Translations under genes and position numbers: made by a program
In this document: piece by piece, positions 1 to 7,515 of the stretch
Layout: each line of letters starts with the position of its first letter
How positions within the stretch are numbered: position 1 is the first letter of the stretch
Assembly (NCBI RefSeq): GCF_041432775.1
Contig: NZ_JAPWAG010000021.1
Location: 1-40,581, forward strand
Direction of reading: 5' to 3'
DNA: 40,581 nt
From: Pauljensenia sp902373545
Lineage (GTDB): Bacteria > Actinomycetota > Actinomycetes > Actinomycetales > Actinomycetaceae
Notes under the pieces: model-generated
The model's input: only the letters and a program-made list of their open reading frames with translations
What the model was told of the DNA's origin: nothing
Database searches by the model: none

Positions 1-28
1 CCCCTACAGAACGCATCCCCGCGCCCCC

Positions 29-40
29 TGACATTTGTCA
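29..40. promoter_or_regulatory. Small dyad upstream of the ABC exporter operon
   Basis: TGACATTTGTCA is a 5-bp inverted repeat with a 2-bp centre, about 60 bp upstream of the ABC ATPase start. NarL-family regulators such as the response regulator at 3068 bind short dyads of this sort and often control an adjacent ABC exporter. That it is the operator here is inference; a dyad this short can arise by chance. Confidence 0.25.
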
Positions 41-101
41 TGGCTCCTCCTGCATCAAAGGACACTTCCGGCCCCATTAATACGAGCGCAAACTGGGTGC
101 C

Positions 102-824
102 ATGAACGCACAAGCAACGCCCGCCCTCCAGGCGACGAACATCCACCAGTCTTTCGGCCACGTCGACGCGCTGCGCGGCGTGGACCTGACCCTTATGCCC
201 GGCGAGATCGTGGCGCTCCTCGGCGTCAACGGCGCGGGCAAGAGCACCTTCCTGGACATCGTCCTCGGCCTGGCCACCCCCACGCAGGGGGACATCAGCG
301 TCTACGGCATGAGCCCGCGCGAGGCCGTGCGCCGCTCACTCGTCGGCGCCATGCTCCAGTCCGGGGCCTTGCCGCGCGACGGAAAGGTCCGCAAGACGAT
401 CGACCTGGTCGCCGCCATGCACGCCAACCCGATCCCCACCGACGAGCTCCTCGAGCGCACGAACCTGACGAAGCTTGCCAAGCGGCCGCTCAACAAGCTC
501 TCCGGCGGCGAGGTACAGCGCGTGCGCCTCGCCCTCGCCCTGTCCGGCAACCCGGACTTCCTGATCCTCGACGAGGCCACGGCCGGCATGGACGCCCTGG
601 CGCGGCGCGCATTCTGGGACACAATGCACGCCGAGGCCGCGGAGGGCCGCACGCTCCTCTTCGCCACGCACTACCTGACCGAGGCCCGCAAGGAGGCCGA
701 TCGCATCGTCATCATCGACGCCGGCAAGGTCCTCGTGGATGCGCCGACCGAGCAGGTCGTCGCCGACAACGAGGACCTCGAAGACGTTTTCGAGCGCATC
801 ACCTCCCACGCCGACGCCGAGTGA
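102..824 (+). CDS. ABC transporter ATP-binding protein (ABC-2 exporter type)
   Basis: This is the cytoplasmic ATPase subunit of an ABC exporter, 240 residues, a normal length for a single nucleotide-binding domain. Visible motifs are Walker A (GVNGAGKST, residues 41-49), a Q-loop (MLQSG), the signature LSGGEVQR, Walker B running into the D-loop (FLILDEATAGMD) and the switch histidine in FATHYLTEA. The ATG at 102 has only a weak upstream purine tract. The permease follows 104 bp downstream, then a two-component system, an arrangement typical of DesKR/BceRS-like actinobacterial drug or lipid exporter loci. The substrate cannot be read from the sequence. Confidence 0.95.
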   Translation: MNAQATPALQATNIHQSFGHVDALRGVDLTLMPGEIVALLGVNGAGKSTFLDIVLGLATPTQGDISVYGMSPREAVRRSLVGAMLQSGALPRDGKVRKTIDLVAAMHANPIPTDELLERTNLTKLAKRPLNKLSGGEVQRVRLALALSGNPDFLILDEATAGMDALARRAFWDTMHAEAAEGRTLLFATHYLTEARKEADRIVIIDAGKVLVDAPTEQVVADNEDLEDVFERITSHADAE

Positions 825-858
825 GCGCGACGAACGCCCACCCCGATGAGCCGGCCCC

Positions 859-875
859 GGCCTCGTCCCGAGGCC
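859..875. other. Perfect 7-bp hairpin between ABC ATPase and permease genes
   Basis: GGCCTCG-TCC-CGAGGCC is a perfect stem-loop in the 104-bp gap between the two exporter genes. It could attenuate transcription or stabilise the mRNA. It has no T-tract, so a simple intrinsic terminator is unlikely. Its left arm is also part of the dispersed GACGAGGCC motif described in the findings. Confidence 0.45.
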
Positions 876-928
876 GACGCCGAGGCCCCCGCCCCACGAA
901 CCCAGACACGACACACGAAGAAGGAATC

Positions 929-1717
929 ATGACCACCCACGCACCCGCGCGTACCACCGACCGACCGATCCCCTCCCCCTTCACGGGGGCCGCGAAGCTG
1001 TGGCGCGCGACGTTCCTGTCGCACATCCTTAACCCGTGGAACATGGCGTTTGCCCTGCTCCTGCCCCTGTTTATGTACGCGATGTTCGGGATGACCGATG
1101 TTGCGCGCACCACGCAGACTGGGCGCGGCAACGTGGCCGCCGCGATGGTCGTCATGATGACCACGTACGGCGTGATCCTGGTGGGCGGGTCGCTCGGCGC
1201 GACGCTGTCCGTCGAGCGCACGACCGGCATTTCGCGTATGTACGCGCTGACCCCGATCCAGCCGTGGGTGATTCTCCTCGTGCGCCTCACGGCCCTGGTG
1301 GCGCTCAGCGCGTTCATCGCGCTCATCTGCTTCAGTGTTGGCCTGGCCACCGGCTCGCAGATGACGGCGGGCGCGTGGGCGGCCAGCGCCGCGGTCGTCA
1401 TCGCGCTGTCGGCCCTGGGTGCGCTCATCGGCCTGGCGTGCGGCTACACGATTAAGGGCGAGAACGCCTACAGTGCCTCGGCGTTCGTCATGGTGTTCGG
1501 CGCGTTTGTGTCCGGCATGTTCATCCCGCTGGAGCAGATGCCGCCCTTCGTCTCCCACGTCGCGCCCTTCACGCCCCTGTATGGCGCCGTCCAGGCGATC
1601 TACGCGGTCGCCGGTACCGTCCCGATGCCGACGGCGGCGTGGCTCAACATCGTCGGGTGGGTGGTTATCACTGCGGGCATCGCCTGGTGGGGCGCGTCCC
1701 ACGACACGGCTCGCTAG
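929..1717 (+). CDS. ABC-2 type transporter permease
   Basis: The protein is 262 residues with about six hydrophobic segments, the membrane partner of the ATPase upstream. The cytoplasmic N-terminus (about 45 residues) leads into a first membrane segment around NPWNMAFALLLPLFMYAMFG. Later segments include MVVMMTTYGVILVGGSLGA and a C-terminal one at LNIVGWVVITAGIAWWG. The loop ERTTGISRMYALTP is the usual ABC2_membrane connector after TM2. I chose the ATG at 929 because AAGAAGGA lies just upstream. The frame is open back to position 35, but that part only shadows the ATPase gene. The stop is 10 bp before the histidine kinase start, so the exporter and kinase are probably cotranscribed. Confidence 0.93.
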   Translation: MTTHAPARTTDRPIPSPFTGAAKLWRATFLSHILNPWNMAFALLLPLFMYAMFGMTDVARTTQTGRGNVAAAMVVMMTTYGVILVGGSLGATLSVERTTGISRMYALTPIQPWVILLVRLTALVALSAFIALICFSVGLATGSQMTAGAWAASAAVVIALSALGALIGLACGYTIKGENAYSASAFVMVFGAFVSGMFIPLEQMPPFVSHVAPFTPLYGAVQAIYAVAGTVPMPTAAWLNIVGWVVITAGIAWWGASHDTAR

Positions 1718-1726
1718 GCTGGTGTC

Positions 1727-2830
1727 ATGAAGGAGCGCTTGATCTCCCTGGCGTGGGCGGCCCCGTGGATGCTGTTCATGGGGTTTCCCCTCGCCTACGC
1801 CCTGGAACTGCCGGATCCGGCCCAGCGCGCGGGCCTCATCGGATTATGTGCCCTTGTCGCGGTCGTGAACTCGGCGACGTGGCTGGCCAATCCCCTGCCC
1901 GCGCGCAACTCCTTCACGAGGCCGTTCATCCTCTCCCACGCGGCGCTGGCGGCGGCGACGGTCGCCTACCTCGTGTACGCGGTTTCCGTTGACACGCCTC
2001 ACGCGTTCATGCTGACGTCGTATCTGCTGGTCGCGTGGGTGTTTCAGGCGCCGGGCAGGTTCATCGTCGCGGGCCTCGTGCCGGTGACCGCTATCGCGGG
2101 TGTGGCCGCTTACGCGCAGGGTGAGCCCCTGTGGATGGTCTGGTACCTGGTGCTGCTGTGTGTCTTCGTGGGGGTGGCGCGTTGGCGCATGGAGCGTTCG
2201 GCCCGCGAGCATCTGCGCCGCCAGGATGCGATCCAGCGCGCAAAGGCCGCGGAGCGTGCGCGCCTGAGCACGGATCTGCATGACATTCTCGGGCATTCGT
2301 TGACGGGGATCACGATGGTGTCCGAGCTGGCGGGTCGCCTCCTGGAGGCTGGGCGCGTGGAGGAGGCGCGCGAGCAGATTCGCGCGGTGACCATGCAGTC
2401 GAACGAGGCCTTGGCTGACGTGCGCCGCATCGTGGCGGCCACGCGGGCCTTGTCCCCGGGAGAGGAGCTCGAGGAGGCCCGCGCCCTCCTGGAGGTCGCG
2501 CGCATCGACGCGGACATCGCCAGCGAGGGCGAGCCGCCGTCGGGGCCTCGTTCGGCCGCTGCCGCTCACGTGATCCGAGAAGGCGTCACGAACGCGATCC
2601 TGCACGCACGCCCCTCGTGGGTGCGGGTACGTCTTTCCCCTGATGGCGTGACGGTCACGAACGACGGCTACTCGGCCACCTACGCCGCGTCGAGCGCGGG
2701 ATCAGGGTCGGGCCTGGCGGGCCTGACCAAGCTGGTCGGCGACGAGGGCACGCTCACGTGGAGCGCGTCGGGCTCCACGTGGACGCTCGCGCTGTCCTTC
2801 GACGCTGCACCCGACGCCCACTCGTCGTGA
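1727..2830 (+). CDS. Sensor histidine kinase, HisKA_3 (DesK/NarX-like)
   Basis: This 367-residue membrane histidine kinase probably senses membrane or envelope state and phosphorylates the response regulator at 3068. About five or six hydrophobic segments occupy residues 5-150. A coiled linker then leads to the dimerisation helix with phospho-acceptor H185 in STDLHDILGHSLTGI. The C-terminal HATPase_c domain shows the N-box REGVTNAILHA and the G-box GSGLAGLTKLVGDEG. The ATG at 1727 is 10 bp after the permease stop. The last 35 bp of the gene, including the stop, are repeated directly in tandem just after it. The organisation matches DesK-type kinases linked to ABC exporters; the signal is unknown. 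Confidence 0.93.
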   Translation: MKERLISLAWAAPWMLFMGFPLAYALELPDPAQRAGLIGLCALVAVVNSATWLANPLPARNSFTRPFILSHAALAAATVAYLVYAVSVDTPHAFMLTSYLLVAWVFQAPGRFIVAGLVPVTAIAGVAAYAQGEPLWMVWYLVLLCVFVGVARWRMERSAREHLRRQDAIQRAKAAERARLSTDLHDILGHSLTGITMVSELAGRLLEAGRVEEAREQIRAVTMQSNEALADVRRIVAATRALSPGEELEEARALLEVARIDADIASEGEPPSGPRSAAAAHVIREGVTNAILHARPSWVRVRLSPDGVTVTNDGYSATYAASSAGSGSGLAGLTKLVGDEGTLTWSASGSTWTLALSFDAAPDAHSS

Positions 2831-2865
2831 CCTTCGACGCTGCACCCGACGCTCACTCGTCCTGA
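2796..2865. repeat. 35-bp tandem duplication at the histidine kinase 3' end
   Basis: Positions 2796-2830 (the last codons and stop of the kinase gene) are repeated almost exactly at 2831-2865. The copies differ at two bases. The unit is not a multiple of three, and the second copy lies outside the gene. It looks like replication slippage. Confidence 0.85.
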
Positions 2866-2901
2866 TTGTCCGAGGCCGTGGCCCCATCGACGAGGCCGTG
2901 G

Positions 2902-2965
2902 CCCCTCCCAGGGCCCCGCGCGGTCCCGGAACCACGCCCCCTCCCAGGGCCCCGCGCGGTCCCGG
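2902..2965. repeat. Direct repeat (28-bp unit, 36-bp period) before the response regulator
   Basis: A GC-rich 28-bp unit beginning CCCCTCCCAGGGCCCC occurs exactly at 2902-2929 and again at 2938-2965. It lies in the 237-bp gap between the kinase and response regulator genes. The gap also holds two adjacent copies of the dispersed GAGGCCGTGGCC motif (about 2871-2903). Confidence 0.8.
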
Positions 2966-3067
2966 GAAGGTGAGTCGGCCTCGTCCTGAGAGGTGAGCAC
3001 ACCCGAGAGATGATCCTGCGACCTGCGCTAGCCTAGTACCCCAAGCGCAGGCAGACAGGAGGGTGAC

Positions 3068-3709
3068 GTGACGATTCGGGTACTCGTGGCCGATGACCAG
3101 GCGATGATTCGCGGGGCGTTGGCTGGGTTGCTGGACCTGGAGCGCGATATTGAGGTCGTCGCGCAGGCCGCGGACGGCGCGCAGGCACTCGATGAGCTGG
3201 CGCGCCTGGCATCAGCGGACGCCCCTGCCCACGCGAGTGCCCCCGTCGACGTCGCCATCATCGACGTCGAGATGCCCCGCATGGACGGCATCACGGCCAC
3301 GCAGGCGATTCGCTCCCGCTTCCCGGGGGTGCGCGTGCTCATCGTGACGACCTTCGGGCGCCCGGGTTACTTGCAGCGCGCCCTCGACGCGGGGGCGACG
3401 GGCTTCACGGTGAAGGACGCGCCGGTCGAGACTCTCGCCGAGGGCGTGCGGACGGTGGCCGCGGGCGGGCGGGCGATCGACCAGAATCTGGCGTTGGAGG
3501 CGCTGGCGACGGGGTCTTCTCCCCTGACGGATCGCGAGGCCGACGTGTTGCGCGAGGTCGAGGGCGGAGGGACTATCGCGGACATTGCCCACTCCCTGCA
3601 CCTGAGCCAGGGGACGGTGCGCAACCACGTGTCCTCGTCGATGCTGAAGATGAACGCGCGCACCCGCGCCGAGGCCGCGTCCCTGGCCCGCGCCGCCGGC
3701 TGGCTATAA
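3068..3709 (+). CDS. Response regulator, NarL/LuxR family (DesR-like)
   Basis: This 213-residue DNA-binding response regulator is the likely partner of the kinase just upstream. The receiver domain has the acidic pair VADD (residues 7-10), phospho-acceptor D66 in IIDVEMPRMDG, the conserved Thr in IVTTFGRPGY and Lys in TVKDAP. A C-terminal LuxR helix-turn-helix (LTDREADVLREVEGGGTIADIAHSLHLS, then GTVRNHVSS) follows. The start is GTG with GGAGG ending about 5 bases upstream; no closer ATG fits. A short Ala/Pro-rich insertion (about residues 48-60) sits before the phosphorylated strand. The 237-bp gap to the kinase suggests its own promoter or readthrough. Confidence 0.94.
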   Translation: MTIRVLVADDQAMIRGALAGLLDLERDIEVVAQAADGAQALDELARLASADAPAHASAPVDVAIIDVEMPRMDGITATQAIRSRFPGVRVLIVTTFGRPGYLQRALDAGATGFTVKDAPVETLAEGVRTVAAGGRAIDQNLALEALATGSSPLTDREADVLREVEGGGTIADIAHSLHLSQGTVRNHVSSSMLKMNARTRAEAASLARAAGWL

Positions 3710-3730
3710 AATCCTGGACCCTACGCACGT

Positions 3731-3747
3731 GGTATCAGAGTGATACC
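3731..3747. promoter_or_regulatory. Perfect operator palindrome for the RHH/Doc toxin-antitoxin operon
   Basis: GGTATCA-GAG-TGATACC is a perfect 7-bp inverted repeat with a 3-bp centre, ending 8 bp before the antitoxin ATG. Ribbon-helix-helix antitoxins usually bind such palindromes over their own promoter, so autoregulation is the natural reading. The site probably overlaps the -10 region, and the transcript would have little or no leader. Confidence 0.75.
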
Positions 3748-3755
3748 ATGCATGC

Positions 3756-3959
3756 ATGGCTATGACACTCCGCCTCGACGAGGAACACGCGCGCAAGCTG
3801 GAAGAGCTCGCGCAACGCTCCGGCACGTCAAAGCACGATGCCGTTCTGCGCGCGATCGACGAGGAATTCAATCGCATGACCCACCGTCAGCGCGTCACCG
3901 ACGCGCTCAACCAAACCGTCGAGCGCTGGGGAGACGCGCTGGAGCGACTAGGACAATAG
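3756..3959 (+). CDS. Ribbon-helix-helix (CopG/Arc-type) antitoxin
   Basis: The protein is 67 residues. Its N-terminal strand AMTLRLDEEH is followed by two helices (ARKLEELAQRSGTSKHDAVLRAIDEEF), the standard ribbon-helix-helix fold that dimerises and binds DNA. The C-terminal tail (about residues 45-67) is probably the intrinsically flexible part that neutralises the toxin. It starts 8 bp after the operator palindrome and ends 2 bp before the Doc toxin start, so the pair is translationally close. The ATG at 3756 is preferred; a second ATG at 3762 is possible. No Shine-Dalgarno sequence is visible, so translation may be leaderless. Confidence 0.85.
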   Translation: MAMTLRLDEEHARKLEELAQRSGTSKHDAVLRAIDEEFNRMTHRQRVTDALNQTVERWGDALERLGQ

Positions 3960-3961
3960 CC

Positions 3962-4345
3962 GTGCAGTGCGAGTTTTTGTCGCTCGAGGACCTGCTCGAT
4001 ATTGTGGCCGCGCTTCGCCTCGGGCCGGTTCGAGACCTCGGTCTCCTCAACGCAGCAGCACTGCGCCCCCAGACCACGCTCATGGGCCACGAGGCATACC
4101 CGCCACTCTCGGAGAAAGCCGCGGCCTTACTCGAATCGCTGACGAAGAATCACGCACTCGTCGACGGCAACAAGCGCCTGGCGTGGGCAGCCTGTAGCGT
4201 CTTCTTGTCCCTCAACGCAGCCGTCATTCGCGAGTCAGTCTCCAACGACGACGTGTACGAGCTTGTGATTGCGGTCGCGTCGTCTCAGGCGACGCGCGAG
4301 CAGGTGTGCGCCGCGTTGGAAGAGTGGACCTCTACGCGCCCATGA
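3962..4345 (+). CDS. doc: Fic/Doc family death-on-curing toxin
   Basis: This 127-residue Doc-type toxin carries the Fic core HALVDGNKRLAW (H64, D68, N70, K71, R72). Doc toxins phosphorylate elongation factor Tu, whereas longer Fic proteins AMPylate. The short length and DGNKR loop favour Doc. The GTG at 3962 is chosen because it falls 2 bp after the antitoxin stop and gives the normal Doc N-terminus (EFLSLEDLLDIV). The open frame extends upstream to 3740, but that overlaps the antitoxin. The 3' end overlaps the convergent vanZ-like gene by 14 bp. Catalytic residues are intact, so the pair looks functional. Confidence 0.9.
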   Translation: MQCEFLSLEDLLDIVAALRLGPVRDLGLLNAAALRPQTTLMGHEAYPPLSEKAAALLESLTKNHALVDGNKRLAWAACSVFLSLNAAVIRESVSNDDVYELVIAVASSQATREQVCAALEEWTSTRP

Positions 4346-5192
4346 AACGCGAGTTGCGCGCGAACAGGGGCAGGAGCCGTACGCCCAGGTAGGTGCCCAG
4401 CGTGTTCGTGATGAGGTCGTCGATGTCGACGACGCGGTAGGTGCAGGGCACGAGGCCGAACAGGCCCGTGTACTGCGTGAACTCGATGAGGCAGGAGAGC
4501 ACCGCGCCGACCAGAAGCCACACGAGCACGCGTCGGCTGGGGATTGCGCGGGCCAGGCGCCCGCCGTCGGTGGGCAGGTTCTCGCTGGCCGTGCGGGAGC
4601 GCCGGATCCGCCACGTCATCTCGGCCAGGGCGCCCATCGGCATGAACAGGACGATATTAAGCAGGATCGACAGGGCATACAGGGTCCCGCGCAGCTGCTC
4701 GCCATCCCGGAATTGTTCGGCGACGGCGCTCAGCGACCCGAAGGGCGTGTAGTTGTCCCAGTGCAGAATCGCGGCGCACGCCGCCTGCGGGTCGGAGGGG
4801 ATCGGCAGGAGCACGAAAATCAGCAGGCCCGCCAGGTAGAGGATCCACGCGAGCGGGAGCGCGCGCGGCAGCCTCCACATCGACGAGGCCATGGCTGCGA
4901 CCACGGGGATCTCCGCGGTCCTGGGGGTATCTGGGTTTTCCTCGCGCTCCAGGAGAGCGCCGGTGTCCCGTGAGCGCCGATAGATGAGGGGAAGGGCCTT
5001 AGACACGGTCAAGTGAGAGTGTTTCTGGCTGTCGGTCTCGGCGTCGTGGGCGGAGGCGTGCGCGGCGAGGCGACCGTCGCGCAGGCGCTTGCGGTCGGCG
5101 CGCCGACCGAGAATCCACCACAGGGCGCACGTGAGCGCGCTAAATCCTGCGTAGAATCCCAGGTCCATCGCCCAGTTGATTGCCGTATACAT
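4332..5192 (-). CDS. VanZ-like family membrane protein
   Basis: The protein is 286 residues with about five membrane segments. The C-terminal part has the VanZ family signature: a Glu in SCLIEFTQYTGLFG, then the R...D.DD..TN..G pattern in YRVVDIDDLITNTLGTYLG. VanZ proteins confer modest teicoplanin or lipoglycopeptide tolerance in some Gram-positives, but most homologues have no defined role. The ATG at 5192 is chosen over more distal starts because GAGGAG lies 5 bases upstream. A polar stretch (about residues 30-90) after the first hydrophobic segment is poorly conserved in character. The gene converges on doc with overlapping 3' ends. Confidence 0.88.
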   Translation of the reverse strand: MYTAINWAMDLGFYAGFSALTCALWWILGRRADRKRLRDGRLAAHASAHDAETDSQKHSHLTVSKALPLIYRRSRDTGALLEREENPDTPRTAEIPVVAAMASSMWRLPRALPLAWILYLAGLLIFVLLPIPSDPQAACAAILHWDNYTPFGSLSAVAEQFRDGEQLRGTLYALSILLNIVLFMPMGALAEMTWRIRRSRTASENLPTDGGRLARAIPSRRVLVWLLVGAVLSCLIEFTQYTGLFGLVPCTYRVVDIDDLITNTLGTYLGVRLLPLFARNSRFMGA

Positions 5193-5405
5193 GTCACTCC
5201 TCTTCCTGAGGCGAACATTACCGGCGTTGCTCGGGAACGTACACGACGTTGCGGGGTGTTCCACATTCGATGGACACATGTTGAGAAATTGCCTGAGATT
5301 CGCCTTGAAATCGCTTGGTCAGACGCGCATGAATATCCCTGTCATGTATGTGAGCATCACGCACGTGCCAATACTTCAAACAGGCTGACAGTTTCGGACT
5401 AGTAA

Positions 5406-6149
5406 TCACCCCGGACAGGTCGCCAGCTGGGTCGCCAACGCATCCTGTTCGGCCTGGGTGACGCTGAGCCCGTAGGAGTTTTTCACCGCGATCTGGAGTT
5501 TGACGTAGTCGCAGCGGAAATCGGCGTTGGGCGGCAGCCACTGGTCGGCTGACGCGGCAGACTTGTCCTGATTCGCCTGGCCGTCGACCGCGAGGAGGTT
5601 GTTGGGGTCGTTGGCGAACTCCGTTCGGCGCTGCTCATCCCACTGCCACGCGCCCGAGCGCCAGGCATCGGCCAGGGCGACGACGTGGTCGATCTGGACC
5701 AGGGACGACGTCTTCTCCCCCCTCTCGAACTGGATCGTCTGTCCCGTGTATGGCTCGGCGAGAGTGCCGGAAAGGACCACGCAGTCATGCGTCCCGGGCT
5801 TGAAGGTGGGCCGCGCCAGGTCACGGGCCAGGATGTCGTTGCGAGTGTCGCAGCCATTGTGATTCGTGTCCGCCCAGCGCTGCCCGAAGGCCTCGCGGTC
5901 GTATTCCGGGACGGCCGCGGACTGGTCCGGGGAGCGGATCGTGAGTTCGCGCAGCTGACGCGCCGCCTCGCTGTCGGGCAGTGAGGACAGGGCTTGACCG
6001 CTGCGCATCGGCGGCCACCCCAGGCGCGTGCGCAGGTCCAGCAGGTCCCAGCCGACGCCGGGCGCGAACGCCCACACAAAGGCAGCGAGGATCAGCAGGG
6101 CACCGACCTTATCCCCGATGTTCCTGCGACGCCGACGTCTGCGTGCCAT
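5406..6149 (-). CDS. Secreted or membrane-anchored HNH endonuclease family protein (DUF1524-like)
   Basis: The protein is 247 residues. A basic N-terminus (MARRRRRRRNIGDK) precedes one hydrophobic segment (ALLILAAFVWAFAPGVG), so the nuclease domain is likely outside the membrane. The domain has DTNHNGCDTRNDILARDL, paired cysteines (CDTRN and CVVLSG), the HNH-type IDHVVALADAWRSGAW and NDPNNLLAVDGQANQDKSA, and a C-terminal FRCDYVKLQIAVKNSYGL. This is the pattern of the common actinobacterial secreted HNH family related to DUF1524/GmrSD C-termini. The start ATG at 6149 has a strong AAGGAGG seven bases upstream. Possible roles include extracellular DNA degradation; the substrate is unproven. Confidence 0.88.
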   Translation of the reverse strand: MARRRRRRRNIGDKVGALLILAAFVWAFAPGVGWDLLDLRTRLGWPPMRSGQALSSLPDSEAARQLRELTIRSPDQSAAVPEYDREAFGQRWADTNHNGCDTRNDILARDLARPTFKPGTHDCVVLSGTLAEPYTGQTIQFERGEKTSSLVQIDHVVALADAWRSGAWQWDEQRRTEFANDPNNLLAVDGQANQDKSAASADQWLPPNADFRCDYVKLQIAVKNSYGLSVTQAEQDALATQLATCPG

Positions 6150-6203
6150 GAATCCTCCTTACCGTGCGCCATCCCCACGCAGCCAATGTACATGGGGGCA
6201 CCG

Positions 6204-6250
6204 TTGCAAGCTAGTTTGTTGTAGCTTGCAGGACGGTCTTGCGGCCGTCC
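6204..6250 (-). ncRNA. Putative 3' end of a TnpB guide (omega) RNA: two adjacent hairpins
   Basis: Two perfect stem-loops adjoin the end of tnpB. One is TGCAAGCTA (6205-6213) paired with TAGCTTGCA (6222-6230). The other is GGACGG (6231-6236) paired with CCGTCC (6245-6250). The first stem contains the tnpB stop codon. TnpB proteins are known to use an RNA derived from the 3' end of their own gene and the right end of the element, with the guide taken from flanking DNA. The assignment rests on position and structure only; on this reading the guide would lie just below 6204 on the minus strand. Confidence 0.45.
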
Positions 6251-7515
6251 GCTCCAAGTCTTACGCGGTTGTCGCCGCGGCTTGGTTCGCACTTCACTGG
6301 GTCCAGCGTTGCACGACCCGACAGGTCGTTCCGTCTTGCGGTCCCTCTATGTGCGTTTAGGGTCTCCGGGGCACTCCCGGCGACCTTGATGTTGATGGCC
6401 GCGTTCAGATCACGGTCCATGGTCACACCGCAGTGTTCGCACCTGTAGGTTCGCTCAGTGACGGAGAGCTTGGCTTTCACCCTCCCGCAGCGTGAGCACA
6501 TCTTGCTACTGGGGTACCAGCGGTCAACAACATGCAGTCTCGCGCCGGTCCTCGCGGTCTTGTACTCCAGTTGGCGGCGCAGCTCAGCGAACGACGCATC
6601 GTTTACCGCCTTGGCGAGCCGATGGTTCCTGACCATGCCCGCCACGTTCAGGTCCTCGATACTGATGTCCGAGTATGTGCCAGCGAGCCAGGTGGTGAGC
6701 TTGTCCAGCAGGTCGCGGCGTCGGCTTGCGATGCGCGCGTGGATGCGCGCCACCTTGTTCCGCGCCTTGAGGCGACGCTTCGACCCTCTGGTTTTGCGGC
6801 TCAACGCCTTGTGCGCGCGCTTCAACCGCCGCTCACTGGCCGCGAGGCAGCGCGGGTTCTCGATGACGGTGCCGTCCGAGAGCGTGGCAAGTGTTTTCAC
6901 GCCTAGATCAATGCCGACCGCTCCTGCCTTCGGGGCCTGCTTCACCGTCGGGGCGTCACGTTCGACGGTCAAGCTCGCGTACCAGCGTCCCGCACGGCGC
7001 GAGACCGTCATGCGCACCACCTTCGCCCCTCTCACGCGGCCCGTCACGTTCTCCATGCAGTGCACGCGGCCGATACGCGGCAGTCGCAAGGCCTTCAGAT
7101 CGCCCTCGATCAGGCCGAAGCTGCCAGTCGTGTACGCGAACCTTGGTCTCTGCCGATCTTTCGCCTTGAACGTGGGGAACCCGACCCTGCGGCCCTTGCG
7201 TTCACCCTTGCGGCTTTTCGACCAGTTCGACAAGGCGTTCGCCAACGATTCAAGCCCGCTACTGTAGGCTTCCTTCGAGTTCTCGCGCCACCACGGCGTC
7301 CCGTCCGCATTCACGGCCAGCGTGTCCTTGTTCGCGTTCCACCAGCGGCGCAGCCCATACAGCGACCACTCCGGCTTCTCCTTGGCCTCGATGGCGGCCC
7401 TGACATGGGCGAGCCCAGCGTTGTACGCAAACCTGGCCGCTCCCGCGTGTGACAGTAACAGCCGTTCCTGCGCGGGGGTCGGATCCAACGCCACCATGAC
7501 AGCCTCAAGCATCAA
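6211..7515 (-). CDS. tnpB: RNA-guided endonuclease TnpB (IS607-associated)
   Basis: TnpB is the compact RuvC nuclease of IS200/IS605 and IS607 elements and an ancestor of Cas12. This copy is 434 residues, full length. RuvC I is GIDLGVKTLA (D203), RuvC II SIEDLNVAGM (E287) and RuvC III DRDLNAAINI (about D367/D369). A four-cysteine zinc ribbon (C340, C343, C359, C362) lies between II and III, and the N-terminus has the usual LDPTPAQERLLLSHAGAARFAYN. All catalytic residues are present. It overlaps tnpA by 11 bp. The ATG at 7515 has AAGGCGG about 10 bases upstream; internal Met codons at 7512 and 7497 are alternatives. The C-terminal tail after residue 380 is basic and overlaps the predicted guide-RNA scaffold. 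Confidence 0.95.
   Translation of the reverse strand: MMLEAVMVALDPTPAQERLLLSHAGAARFAYNAGLAHVRAAIEAKEKPEWSLYGLRRWWNANKDTLAVNADGTPWWRENSKEAYSSGLESLANALSNWSKSRKGERKGRRVGFPTFKAKDRQRPRFAYTTGSFGLIEGDLKALRLPRIGRVHCMENVTGRVRGAKVVRMTVSRRAGRWYASLTVERDAPTVKQAPKAGAVGIDLGVKTLATLSDGTVIENPRCLAASERRLKRAHKALSRKTRGSKRRLKARNKVARIHARIASRRRDLLDKLTTWLAGTYSDISIEDLNVAGMVRNHRLAKAVNDASFAELRRQLEYKTARTGARLHVVDRWYPSSKMCSRCGRVKAKLSVTERTYRCEHCGVTMDRDLNAAINIKVAGSAPETLNAHRGTARRNDLSGRATLDPVKCEPSRGDNRVRLGADGRKTVLQATTN

Noticed and set aside
35..1717. A 560-aa fusion protein upstream of the ABC permease
   Set aside because: The first 298 codons are the ATPase gene read in another frame. The permease has its own ATG at 929 with a ribosome site.
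3740..3961. A longer Doc protein of 201 aa
   Set aside because: The extra N-terminus overlaps the antitoxin in another frame and is Arg-rich. The GTG at 3962 gives the normal Doc length.
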